Positions 47,704 to 58,792 of a stretch of DNA of 64,000 nt are shown here, piece by piece. Source of the stretch: Deroplatys truncata (lineage: Eukaryota > Arthropoda > Insecta > Mantodea > Mantidae); the NCBI GenBank assembly GCA_030765065.1, contig CM060988.1, forward strand, positions 176,865,065 through 176,929,064. Reading direction: 5' to 3'. The notes beneath the pieces were generated by a model. It did no database searches, was not told where the DNA came from, and was given only the letters and a program-made list of their open reading frames with translations. Both the position numbers and the translations under genes were made by a program. Numbering within the stretch: position 1 is the stretch's first letter; each line of letters opens with the position of its first letter.

Positions 47704-48954
47704 CGAGAGCAGTACCAGAAGTACCCGACCTGATGTATAGATTTGTTGTTTCAAACAAATGATTATGGTAGAAAGTACCACCCTTATAAAGCTGAAGTTT
47801 GACGATGCTACGTCGTTTAGTAATTGTATGGCAACCATTAATAGTGAACTCTCTCGGCGAATTTGTAAACATGGATAAAACTGGTCATCGTTATGTCATA
47901 CAATACTTTCATTTGAAAGGTCCTAGTGCAACTAATATTAAAGCTGAGCTAGATTCTACTCTGGGGGAGTCTGCTCCTTCGTTTACAACAGTAAAATATT
48001 AGGTGGCAGAGTTTAAGCGAGGCCCTACGAGCTGCCAAGTCGAACATCGCAGTGGTCGACCAAATGAGGTGACCACGCTAGAAATTGTGAAGAAAATCCA
48101 CAAAATGGTATTGGATGACCGTCGACTGAAAGTGCGCGAGCTAGCAGACATCATAGGCGTTTCAAAAAGTGCTGTACATAGCATAATAACTGAAAATTTA
48201 GACATGAGAAAGCTGTGCGCAAGATGGGTGCCGCGTTTACTCACAATGGAACAAAAGCAGCGTCGTAAGGATGTTTCGCTGCAATAAAGCCGAGTTTTTG
48301 CGCCGATTCATAACCATGGATGAAACATGGGTCCATCACTTCACACCTGAGACGAAGGAACAGCCAAAACAGTGGATTGAAAGTGCAGAATCGGCTCCAA
48401 AGAAGGCGAAGACAGTTCCATCTGCGGGCAAGGTCATGGCGTCAGTTTTTTGGGATGCGCATGGGATAATTTTCATTGATTATCTTCAAAAAGGAAAAGC
48501 AATCAATGGCGTGTATTATGCAAACTTATTAGCATTTGAATGATGAAACCAAGCAAAAACAGCCACATTTAGCGAAAAACAAAGTTCTGTTTCATCAAGA
48601 CAATGCACTAGTTCACACATCCATTATCGCCATGGCCAAAATCAATGAGTTGAAGTTCGAATTGCTTCCTCGTGCACCCTATCGCCAGACTTAGCCCCCT
48701 CTGATTATTTTGTTTCCAAAGTTGAAGAAATGGCTTGGTGATATAAGATTTGCCAACAGTGAAGAGGTGGAGTTTGCAGTTGATGGCTATTTTGCAGAAC
48801 TCGACGGTTCTCACTATAAACAGGGTACCGAAGCTATTGAACATCGCTGGGAAAAGTGTATCCAGCTGAAAGGAGACTATGTAGAGAAATAAATGTTTTT
48901 CCCAAAATTTTTGTGTTTTCTTTGTTAGGTCGGGTACTTTTGGGACAGCCCTCA
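47704..48954 (+). mobile_element. mariner element inside LINE, both ends present
   Basis: The left end reads CGAGAGCAGTACCAGAAGTA. The right end, reverse-complemented, reads TGAGGGCTGTCCCAAAAGTA. Both continue CCCGACC. TA flanks both sides (47702-47703 and 48955-48956). Length is 1251 bp, close to full size. Dropping the element and one TA restores the LINE reading frame. Confidence 0.92.
47871..48892 (+). pseudogene. mariner (DD34D) transposase, nearly full length, with stops and frameshifts
   Basis: It starts MDKTGHRYVIQYFHLKGPSA. An in-frame TAG at 48001 falls where Trp is expected before VAEFKRGPTSCQ. The linker SGRPNEVTT and the second HTH (VRELADIIGVSKSAVHSII) follow. FITMDETWVHHFTPETKE holds the first Asp. 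The conserved stretch AGKVMASVFWDAHGIIFIDY comes next. LFHQDNALVHTS holds the second Asp. The third, in SPDLAPSDYF, is readable only after a one-base shift near 48680. The C-terminus RWEKCIQLKGDYVEK is intact. All three catalytic Asp survive, so this copy decayed recently compared with the others here. Confidence 0.92.
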
Positions 48955-49239
48955 TACTAGCAATGAGAGACATACTCCGACTTCAGAGCAGGTATACAAG
49001 CAGTTTGTTGGCCAAGATCCTATGATAGAAAAGAATGCTACAGCATTATTTCACAACTCCTCAATTCCAGTACTCGCTACACTCCAGTGGATACCCTCCC
49101 ACTGTGGAATCCTGGCAACATAGCAGCACATTTCCTGCGAAGAAAGGATCTTTCATAAAACAATTACCAGCCTCTAAATCCAAATCGTACACTTCAGTAA
49201 AAGTCTCATAAAAGAAGCAATTCAAAGAAAATAAAAAAG
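48955..49239 (+). pseudogene. LINE RNase H domain, second part
   Basis: It continues the frame from 47703 with LLAMRDILRLQSRYTSSLLA. In a shifted frame, IPVLATLQWIPSHCGI gives the conserved late RNase H motif. Decayed linker sequence follows to the A tract GAAAATAAAAAA (49229-49239), where a family A copy is inserted. Confidence 0.8.
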
Positions 49240-50021
49240 CTGTGTTGCACTCACATGACTTTCTCTACTCTTGTACAAACTATTTTACAAACGCTTATTC
49301 TCCATATGCTTCATGTTAATGAGATAAACATTTGCAAAAATCTTATTGCTAATTTTCTTGTAGATGCAAGGGGAATATGCTAGGCTTTAACCGACAGTCA
49401 AATATTTTAAGAGCTGGTTGCTATATGGAGCATTCCATTCTCTTTGTATGTCCAGGAATAAGGAATTCCCAATTGAGAAAAAGTGTAAGTATTGGAAAAT
49501 TCAAACAAATAACAAGGAATACCTCGAACATGGTTCACTTCACACAAAAAAGTGTATATGATATAAATTGTGTTTTAACAGGATTTACATTTGTTGTGTG
49601 GTAAAATTTTGCGTATCTCTTACGGTTTTCCAGTTATGCAAAAGTCATTCAGAATAAAGAGGACTTTTGGGGACATTCCCAGAAAATTCATCATATATAT
49701 TTCATTTGCCATAAAAATATCTTAAACTATGGTATTTTAATAAAAATCGTTAGTCATTTTCGTGTAAATCAAAGTTTTCAAAAAATATTGCATATAAAGG
49801 ATAGTTTGTGGTGGCGGGATTTTCTTGAAAATATTCGTGTCGCATCATTAAAGATACTGAACCTAAATTTTGTTATTTATCCGACTTTTCGTTTTCGAGT
49901 TATGCTGTTCACACACAGACCTTTTTTTAAAAACATGTATTTCCGGTGAAATCTCGGTATCGAATTTTTGGGTGGAATGCAATACTTCCCCTACTTACTA
50001 TACGTAGTAGAAAAAGTAAAA
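49240..50021 (+). mobile_element. Family A copy inserted in LINE ORF
   Basis: It starts GCTGTGTTGCACTCACATGA and ends ACGTAGTAGAAAAAGTAAAA. Both flanks are LINE coding sequence, so this is a clear single insertion at an A tract. The CA tract is nearly lost. Confidence 0.9.
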
Positions 50022-50394
50022 CTGGGAATGCATGTTGCAAAATCCAGAAATCATGCCACATCTGCCACGGAAAACAGCAGTCGTACAATTCAGGCTAATA
50101 ACAGAACATGACTGCCTAACCAAACACCTGCATCGGATCAACATCTTCGCATCCCCTAAATGCATCTTATGAAACAATACAGCAGACGATATGGACGAAT
50201 ACCATCTGGACAATTGTCTTACATTACAAAGCGAAGATTGCAGGACAGTTAATTACTGGAAAGCAACACTGCTAATGACTAGAAAACGACAAGATATCAA
50301 TATTAAATACGTACAGTTTATTGACGTCTGCGATAAAACTGTAAAACGCATAGAGTGCAGGAATATCAACATTCCGCGCACTTGCATAGCATGA
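50022..50394 (+). pseudogene. LINE ORF2 C-terminus with zinc-knuckle region
   Basis: The frame gives WECMLQNPEIMPHLPRKTAV, then FRLITEHDCLTKHLHRINIF and ASPKCIL, a stop at the second Cys position, and DDMDEYHLDNCLTLQSEDC. This is the C-terminal cysteine/histidine region of RNase-H-bearing insect LINEs. It ends at a stop near 50394. Together with 47556-47703 and 48955-49239 it is one LINE interrupted twice. Confidence 0.85.
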
Positions 50395-50607
50395 GCGCGA
50401 AGTTGATTAAAAAAAAGCACTATCGCCGAAAAAAAGATTGTAATATCTTCAAAATCGATTAAGTTATGCATCAAGCTAATGCAGCTATGAAAAATCTTGA
50501 AATCCAGTTTTCCTCTGGACGTATGTAATGTAATTAGGAATGCAGTATAATAAATTTCTTTGAGTTATAATGCGTTTGTTCCAGAGGTATTACACTGGTT
50601 ATTCATT

Positions 50608-51722
50608 CACTGCCGTTTGTGAAAATTGCAACACCAAGAAAGAATTTCCCGAATAACTCCAAACTTGGTGGAAGTGTGTGCAAGCGATAAGTGATTAGGT
50701 TTGCAGAGAGATGGGGTACACGTAGAGCCCTCTCGTGTCGGTCCGACAAGGTCAGTGTTGCGCCCAGTGTAGTCAGTGCAGAGCTGTCAAACAAGGTGGA
50801 AATAATAAAGTAGGTGCCAATATGCCTCGTCGACGTCAAAGGGAGCCATATCGGCATGTGAGTGAGTTCGAACGGGGCAGAATGATCGGTCTCCGGGTTT
50901 GTCATACATTTCGGCTCGTACACGGAATGCTGTTACGACAGTGATGCGTGTGTGGAAGCACTGGATAGATGAAGGTCGTACGCAGCGAAGAGCGGGTACT
51001 GGACCACGGAACATAGCCACAGCACGGGATGACCGTAACGGACCGTACAGCTTCATCCACAGTGTCTGCATCAACGGTTCATCACCGTGTGGTGCAGGTT
51101 GGACTGGTTGCATGCATGTCATTGTCCAGAAACCACAAGCTCCTCCGACTGCAATGGGCACGTGTACACCGTTACTGGGGTGCTGAGTGGCAAAATGTAG
51201 TCTCTTCGGACGTGTCCCGCTTCAACGTGTCCTACAGTGATGGCCGCATACGTGTCCGGCGGTACCGTGGGCAGCGCAACCTGGAGGGCTGCATTGTTGA
51301 GCGGCATAGCGGGCAAACACTCTGAGGGCACTTTGAACAGCAACCGGTATCTAACGGTGGTTGTAGAGCCAGAGGTACTCCCCCTGCTTCAGGCATCTCC
51401 ACAGGCCACATTTCAACAGGACAATGTCCGGCCACATGTTGCGAGGAATGTACAAGCCTTCTTCGAAGAGCGACGGGTACCATTGCTTCCCTCGCCTGCA
51501 CATTCGCCTGACATGTCGCCCATCGAACATATCTGGGACATGGTTGGTCGGCACCTGGTGCGTCACGGTCCTCCAGTAACCAGTGTCACGGTTTTGTGGT
51601 CTCGAATACAAACTGCGTGGAGAGAAATCCCTCAGGAACGTATTCAGAAACTTTTTGATTCAAAGCCACGGCGTATAGCAGCTCTAACTGCAGCGCATGA
51701 AGGCCACACCAAATATTGAATA
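50608..51722 (+). mobile_element. Tc1-like element, right end lost
   Basis: The left end region reads TGTGAAAATTGCAACACCAA, a terminus known in insect and spider Tc1-like elements. The right terminal repeat is not found: after the transposase stop a family A fragment follows within about 20 bp. Confidence 0.75.
50822..51719 (+). pseudogene. Tc1-like (DD34E) transposase, broken
   Basis: It starts MPRRRQREPYRHVSEFERGR. In a shifted frame, RTRNAVTTVMRVWKHWIDEG, then TQRRAGTGPRN, form the HTH and linker. VVSSDVSRFNVSYSDGRIRV keeps the first Asp, though Glu after it is Val. The segment expected after VERHSGQT (about 25 residues) is deleted. From there the frame is open to the end: ATFQQDNVRPHVARNVQAFF (second Asp) and AHSPDMSPIEHIWDMVGRHL (third, Glu). 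It ends GHTKY at 51719. Dead, but with a well-preserved 3' half. Confidence 0.9.
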
Positions 51723-51739
51723 TTATTAGCAATACGATG

Positions 51740-51855
51740 CTTTCTGCAAATGTTTGTCTTGATTAACATCAAGTATATGGAGAATAAGCGTATGTAAAAA
51801 TAGTTTGTACAAGAGTAGAGAAAGTCATGCGAGTGTAACACTTCAGATTTTTAAG
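51740..51855 (-). repeat. Family A fragment, minus strand, 5' end only
   Basis: It reads CGATGCTTTCTGCAAATGTT and on to AGAGAAAGTCATGCGAGTGT, ACACTTCAGA. Only the first 115 bp of the element remain. Confidence 0.8.
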
Positions 51856-53246
51856 CAACATTCTAGAAAAGGCAGTTTCATTACCCATTTTGAAAATATT
51901 CCATGAAGTTACACAAGGGGAAGAGAGAAGCGCAGTGAACCACGGATGGGAGAAAATATGTGGGAAAGGGAGAGGGGGAAAGATAGTAGTAGAGGTATTG
52001 AAGGGCACTGGGAGGTCGAGATGCTTGAAAAATTCTACTTTTTATTTTATAACTGATAAAAAAGTAGAAATCTTCAGCTTTAAAATTATATATTTGGGCT
52101 TAGTGACCAATTTGAACGTTTAAATTCGAAAATTTAAACATGGCGGTGCATAACCATGCCCATTGTATTGTTTCTTTCTTCTCAATTTCCTAACTTTTTT
52201 TCCCCATACTTCAAGTGCACTTTTCTAAAAATGTATTAAAAACATGTACACCAAATTGTTACTGGATGTTTTTGGGAACTATCTTTTTATGGTAAATTAA
52301 CTTTTTTCAGATTTTAAGTAAATGTTACAATAAAAAGCTATTTATGAAAAAAAATATTGACTTTAGAAACTGAATCATTAGATATTAGAAAAATATTTTG
52401 TTCGCAATACAAAATTATGTTTTATACGATTTAGGGGGTAAATGATCATAGAAACAAAATCATAGGAGAAAAAGGCATCTGAAATATGAGTTGTAACATT
52501 TTGAGTTATGAAGCAGGGTGTTATTTATATCACTTTTGCAAAACTTATTTTTATAATCATTATTTCCAGAAAAACTTAAAGTATAACAACCCAAATTTGG
52601 TTAGCAATGATTCAGTAGTTATTGTGTAACCAGAATTTATAGTGTCATAAGTTAGCTTCTTAATGTCTAATAACATCCCAGTGCCCTGAAATTGAGGAAG
52701 AAAGTGAAAAGGAAGAATAGAGGGAGATAAAGGGAGAGAAGAATCTCGTGGTTGCAAGCGGAGCTGTGGGTTTTGCTAGTACTCTTTAACTAAGAATGTT
52801 TTACTATAATCCCTCCGGCCCGGGAATGAGTGCTCTCATAAACACAGTAGGTAATATAACTCCGTGCTTGACGTTATGTGAACGCATGGTGGAGCTTCAT
52901 TTCCCCTTCAACAGCTGCTCAGTTGTTTACTTTCGGGATTTCAAGAAATTGCCATCGTTAACTCACAATGTTATCTTAACCGCGTGCTATCTTTCACTGT
53001 GCCAGCACTGAGTGTTAAACAAGTATAACTGGCGCAAAACTTCTGGAACCGTGACCTTGATTGCCACCCCAGCTGCCGAGCCTAGGAATGGTTTATGTTT
53101 AGCTTACTCAACGAAAGCGATATAATACCTTTGCTTACTCACAGTGCGTAACACATACAGTCTGCATAGAAAGTGTCCGCATCTTGTAATTTCAAAGAGA
53201 TCAGTACGTAAATAGTGCTTATTTTATATTTGTGATATTTATAACC
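51856..53246. other. Unassigned AT-rich DNA
   Basis: I see no repeat family. Short frames on both strands have no motif. It may include the 5' flank of the DDE element that follows, but I could not find terminal repeats. Confidence 0.5.
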
Positions 53247-54773
53247 ATGGCTCCTACGTTTTTAAACTTAAATGGTAAGGTATTACGTATTCAAAGCAGG
53301 GAAATAATTGCAAATGTCCTCGACTTCATGAAGCAAGAAGCAGAGATGAAGGAAGTAAATATATGTTTACCCGAGTTCTACAAAAGCCTTAAGAGAGTGA
53401 AAGGAAGAGTAGCCAAAGTAACTGTTGTTTCACTGAGTTCCGTTTCCAGAGTTCTCAAAGATAAGAAAAACCATATGGATGAAAGAGTACCATTTGACAC
53501 ACCTGTGAAGTAACATAAGGTCCCTAAACCTATTACAAAAATAGACGATTTCGACAAATGCGTCATTCGGTGCACGATTCACAATTTCTATGTGGAAGAA
53601 AAAACTGTGCCAACAATAAGCAGATTGCTCATCAATCTGAAAGATGTCATAAATGTTCAAGGTGGTACTACAAGTCTCAAATCCTGGCTATGGCAGTGAA
53701 TTTTGCAGTCTGATACTAACTTTCTAAATGACTATAATTTTATATGTACTTATATCAGCATAAATTTTCAAGATGCTGCTACAAATCTCAGAAAAATTAT
53801 AAAAGATTTAGGCTTTAGGTGGAAGAAAACGAAACCAAATAGAGTTCTAATAGAAAAGCACGACATACGATCTCAGCTGGAAGAGTACCTTACTCAGAGG
53901 TACAAATTAGAGGGTCAAACTATAGTGTATGAAGATGAGTCGTACATACACAGCAGTCATACATCTAAAATTCGAAGTGACGATAGCGAGTTAGGATTTC
54001 AGGCACCTGTTGCCAAAGGGCAAATACTTATTATCGTTCATGCTGTTCGTTCCAAATGCCCTTCTTTTACAAGTCGCAACAAAAAAAACAAAAAAAAAAA
54101 AAAAACAGGAGATTTTCATCAAGAAATGAATATAGAAAATTACATGAAGTGGATCAACACCATGTTGATACCTAATATGCCTGCTGGGTCTATTCTGGTT
54201 ATCGACAATGCTTCACAATGTGGTAACACTCAAATTGACGAACAATCTACCTCAAATTCCTTGAAAGAAGAAATAAAAACCTGGTTGCTTAGGCATAATA
54301 TAACTTTTGATGAAAGCATGAGTAAAACAAATATAACTTAGTTAAAGCCAACAAATCCCTTCAGAAGTCATAACTCATAATACTTGGCCAGATATTAATA
54401 CAACATCGCCATAATGTACTTAAGACTGCCACCGTATCACCCAGATCTAAACCCAATCGAATTAATCTGGGCTGATGTCAAAAACTGGGTGGCCTGCAGA
54501 AATATCACTTTTAAACTAAAAGATGTGGAGCAGTTATGTCGCCAGCGATTTGCAGAAATTGGAAGGTCAGAATGGGAAAATGTATATCGACAATAGAATA
54601 AATTGAAAATCATTATTTCAAAAAATACGGAATTGCAGAAAATCAATTAGAAAAAATTTTCATCCAGGATAATGGTGCAGAAAGTAGCGAGCAGTGATGG
54701 CGGCAATGATGTGAGTGATTCCGCAGAAGAGGAAGGGCTGTCAGGTGTGGAAGAACTGGAGGCAGATGGTTGA
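53247..54773 (+). pseudogene. DDE_3-type transposase with acidic tail, broken
   Basis: It starts MAPTFLNLNGKVLRIQSREI at 53247, chosen because the region before has no family resemblance. The frame stops at 53513 and resumes in other frames (KIDDFDKCVIRCTIHNFYVE). From about 53780, LRKIIKDLGFRWKKTKPNRV leads to TIVYEDESYIHSSHT (first Asp in EDES). GDFHQEMNIENYMKWINTML and SILVIDNASQCGN (second Asp) follow. After stops, LRLPPYHPDLNPIELIWADV holds the third acidic residue. The tail, SSDGGNDVSDSAEEEGLSGV and EELEADG, is acidic. This domain order is common in arthropod IS630-related elements. A 15-base A-rich run at about 54092-54106 seems to be expanded inside the coding region. Confidence 0.75.
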
Positions 54774-55419
54774 CAGTGTTTTTATACTAAGGGCATTTTA
54801 CAGCGGTGGATTTAAATATACTGTATATAACTATAAGTTTATCGTGTAGTGCAGTGCAGTGCATAAGCAGGGTGCGATATTTGACAATGACTGTCCCACG
54901 CACTCCTGCAGCATGCAGACGACCGGTCACCTCTTGATCATAGCTGTCATTAAGATTTTCACGTGTCTAGAACTGTTGCGCCAGTTATACACACCCCTAT
55001 ACTTGTTAAACTAAATGTATCTAGTGTAAGAGCGCGAGACCCAGCTCGGAATGATAAGCAGTGATATCGCTTGAATCGTCTTTCAGGTTTATAACTAGCC
55101 TGTCTATAACTTGGTTGCACAACATTAACAGCCACAATTGCTTACGACTTAATTTAGACATCCTTAAAGGAAGAGTATATATGGGTCAAATAATTAGTTG
55201 AATGCATTCAAAACTACAGTTTTTGCGCCACTTTTAGAGGCAGAGGCTTTGCCACTGGTATGTCTCACTACACTGCTCTGACCTGCTATACACTCAGCCT
55301 TGGTTGCAACATAAACAATACTGCATTAAAACGACCGTTGCTTCGCTCCAGTAAACAACGCGGCAATACCGATGTCTGCATAGCCATGATAAATGGAAGG
55401 GGATTCAGTTATGTTTATA
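54774..55419. other. Unassigned DNA
   Basis: Nothing is recognised. The right terminal repeat of the preceding DDE element would be expected here but is not evident. Confidence 0.5.
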
Positions 55420-56953
55420 CAGGATGAGTTTTAAGTGCACCGACAAACTTGGGAACCTTTCCTGACTGGAAATAGACTACAAAAGTTCATATCACCTTGT
55501 GTTTGGAAATGCATAGTTTCAACGGTAGATGGCACTGACCACATTTTCTCATAACTTGCAGTGTGCGTTTTGTGTGTTGCAGATAGTGTGATTTAAGCAA
55601 CGTAGAAGCACAACGATCCGGAATTTGCTCCAGGAACAAGCCGAGATGGTGTTCGTGTGTGGCCAAGCAAGTGGATACAGTCGAGATATACCGAGCCAAG
55701 TACCCTAAACAGACAGTAACACCCACATCACACAACATTTGAAGCCATTCTTCGGCGTTTGTGTAAGCATAGGTTCTTTAAGACAGACGAACAACCAGGT
55801 CGACCGCGGACTGTGCGTACACCAGATGTGGAGGAACATGTTCCACATGATACTGAGAACCCTGGTACAAGCTCCAGGCAATTTACCCGCCAACATAGTG
55901 TAAGCCAAAAGACGGTTATCTGTATCCTACTGTTGGATAAGGAGAAGAAGACGAGCGGGGCCTGAGGGGCGAGCGAGGTTCTGTAATTGTTTATCTGCTC
56001 ACGTACTGTCGATTGTTTACTACGAAATGTGTTTATGTGTGCAAATGAACCACCCATGCTGCCACATCATCTTCTCAGACTTGGATCTTGCACGACCGCT
56101 GCTGGACTTCTAGCCATGGATGAGTACTTGACAACACCGTGTAGTAGTTTATAATCTCCTAACATGCTTATCGTATCCACACGGCGAGCATAAATATGAT
56201 ACGGACGCAGGAAAGTGTTGATGTTACACATTCCTCTCGCTTGCCTTCTTCTCGTGGTCTATCAGTACATGACAACCGCTATTATCCCTATCATCTCCAA
56301 CGTGTGCAAGGATTATAACCGGCGGATTTTCCTACACGGGAAAGATTCTGTCACTGGTTTGTGCAACAGGTCATCACCGTTATGGGATTTCTGTGTTCAG
56401 TCCTCTTTATTACCGATGAACTGACGTTGGTAGAGGAAGAATCATTAATCTGCACAATCACCTGTGGGCCACAGAAAAACTTCACGCAATGGTTGAAGCG
56501 TCTCATCAGCAGTGGTTCAGCATCAATATTTGGACACGGATCATTGCCCACCGCCTAATTGGACCAGTTCAACGCCTGAACGGAGAAACGAATCTGGACT
56601 TCTTGCAAAACACCTGCCTGCCTTTGGCAATACGACAGGCAATGTAGCTGCATCACGATGGAGCGCCAGCCCACTTCCGCATTAATGTTCGCCGACACCT
56701 CATTATCTTCACCAGACGTTGGATATGACGCGGAGGGCATGTTGCATGGCCTGCTCGATCACCGGAACTTAAACCCCCTGGATTCTTACTTCTGGGAACA
56801 CCTGAAAAGCATCGTGTACAGTGAGTCTGTTCCTGATGTTCAGTCGTTCTTCAGTGTCATCTACCGTGGAAGCTAGGTGATATGAACTTTTGTGCTTCAT
56901 TTCCAGCCAGGAATCACCCCCTGAAGTCTGTCGGTGGACTTCAACTCACCTTG
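55420..56953 (+). mobile_element. DD41D-like transposon with ~80-bp inverted ends
   Basis: The left end reads CAGGATGAGTTTTAAGTGCA. The right end, reverse-complemented, reads CAAGGTGAGTTGAAGTCCAC. The similarity continues through CTGGAAAT and CAAAAGTTCATATCAC, about 80 bp in all. TA flanks both ends (55418-55419 and 56954-56955). Length is 1534 bp. Confidence 0.9.
55640..56875 (+). pseudogene. DD41D-like transposase, many frameshifts
   Basis: The frame around 55759-55965 holds the linker TDEQPGRPRTVRTPDVEEHV and an HTH tail, RQFTRQHSVSQKTV. Near 56420-56640 one frame gives LHNHLWATEKLHAMVEASHQ, FSINIWTRIIAHRLIGPV and LDFLQNTCLPL. The second Asp is in LHHDGAPAHFRINVRRHL, the partner segment reads RGGHVAWPARSPEL, and a shifted frame gives LNPLDSYFWEHLKSIVYS with the third Asp. 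The first Asp is not readable. It belongs to the same group as the element at 7993-10118. Confidence 0.8.
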
Positions 56954-57172
56954 TATGAAACGTTAATAAATATAATTACAGATACATAAACAATATCATT
57001 ATTCGTCTTTATTATTTGAAGAACAAAAAAGTGATAGCACATTCAGTGCAGTAACCAACCACAGTGCTCTTCTTTCACATTGTGGCCACTGCACGTGGTT
57101 CGTGCGTCGTCCGCCGCAGCTCGGACTACCGCCGAAAGGTATATTGACGGTTATACTTTTACTTTTAAAAAA

Positions 57173-58003
57173 TCTGATCTGTTACACTCACATGACTTTC
57201 TCTACTCTTGTACAAACAATTTTTACAAACGCTTATTCTCCATATGCTTCATGTTAATCTTATTGCTAGTTTTCTTGTAGGTGCAAGGTGAATATGATAG
57301 GTTTTAAGTGACAGTCAAATCTTTTAAGAGCTGATTGCTTTGTGGCGCATTCCATTCTCTTTGCATGTCCAGGACATAAAAAAAATGAATAACGATTTCC
57401 CATTTGAGAAAAAGTATTGGAAAATTTAAGGGAATAACAAACAATATCTCGAAAATGGTTCACTCAACAAAAAAATGTATATGACATAAATTGTGTATTT
57501 TAACGAGATCTACATTTTTTGTGTAGTAAAATTTTGTCTATCTCTTATGGTTTACCAGTTATGCAAAAGTCGTTCACAATGAATACTTTTGCAGACATTC
57601 CCAGAAAATTCAAGATATACATTTCATTTGTTATGAAAATATCTTAAACATATGATATTTTAATCAAAGTTGTTAGAGCCATTTTTGAGAAAATTAAAAT
57701 TTTCGAAAAATGTTCCATGTAAAGGGTAGTCTGGGGTGGGGGGATTTTCTTGAAAACCTTCGTGTCGCATCCTTGGAAGATGCTGAACCTAAATATCAAG
57801 TTTGGTGTTTATCCGACTGTTCGTTTCTGAGTTATGCTGTTCACAGACAGACACACACACACACACGGACATGTTCCCAAAAATGCTTTTTTTGGATTCA
57901 GGGGGTCTCAAAACATGTATTTCCGGTGAAATCTCGGTATCGAATTTTTGGGTGGAATACAATACTTCCCCTACTTACTATACGTAGTAGAGAAAGTAAA
58001 AAA
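57173..58003 (+). mobile_element. Family A copy, full length (reference copy)
   Basis: It starts TCTGATCTGTTACACTCACA and ends AGTAGAGAAAGTAAAAAA. A perfect 12-bp inverted repeat lies just inside the ends: ACTTTCTCTACT at 57195-57206 and AGTAGAGAAAGT at 57986-57997. A hairpin, TACTA-tacg-TAGTA (57976-57989), overlaps the 3' repeat. The CAGA/CA tract is at 57844-57868. The overlapping open frames starting MFHVKG and MVFIRLF recur in other copies but shift with the CA tract, so I do not treat them as genes. Confidence 0.92.
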
Positions 58004-58756
58004 TCTGATGTGTTACACTCACATGACTTTCTCTACTCTTGTACAAACTATTTATACAAACGCTTATTCTCCATCTACTTCACGTTAATCGAGATAAACA
58101 TTTGCAGACTCTTATTGCTAATTTTCTTCTAGATGTAAGGGGAATATATATTTACAAGGGCAATTTGGAAATACAATTGCCTTTAAGCACATACATATCT
58201 CTTAATAGATGGTTGCTAGGTGCAGCACCATTCCCTTTCCCGCAGATTATAACTCTTTGCATATCCAAGACAAAAAAAAATGAATAACGAATTCCCATTT
58301 GAGAAAATAAGTATTGAAAAATTTAAGGGAATAACAAGCAATATCTCGAAAATGGTTCACTCAACAACAAAAATGTATATGACATAAATTGTGTATTTTA
58401 ACGCGTTCTACATTTTTTGTGTAGTAAAATTTTGTCTATTTCTTATGGTTTACCAGTTATGCAAAAGTTGTTCACAATGAAGAATACTTTTGGAGACATT
58501 CCCAGGAAATTCAGGATATACATTTTATTTGTCATAAAAAATATCTTAAACGTATGATATTTTAATCAAAATCGTTAGAGCCATTTTTGAGAAAATTAAA
58601 ATTTTCGAAAAATGTTCCATGTAAAGGGTACTCTGGAGTGGGGGGATTTTCTTGAAAACCTTCGTGTCGCATCCTTGGAAGATACTGAACCTAAATACCA
58701 GGTTGGTGTTTATCCGACTGTTCGTTTCTGAGTTATGCTGTTCACAGACAGACGCG

Positions 58757-58792
<36 letters not shown>

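Noticed and set aside
57195-57997. Classical TIR DNA transposon for family A
   Set aside because: The 12-bp inverted repeats lie inside the ends, not at them, and no target duplication is seen at the three cleanest insertion sites. Kept only as an alternative.
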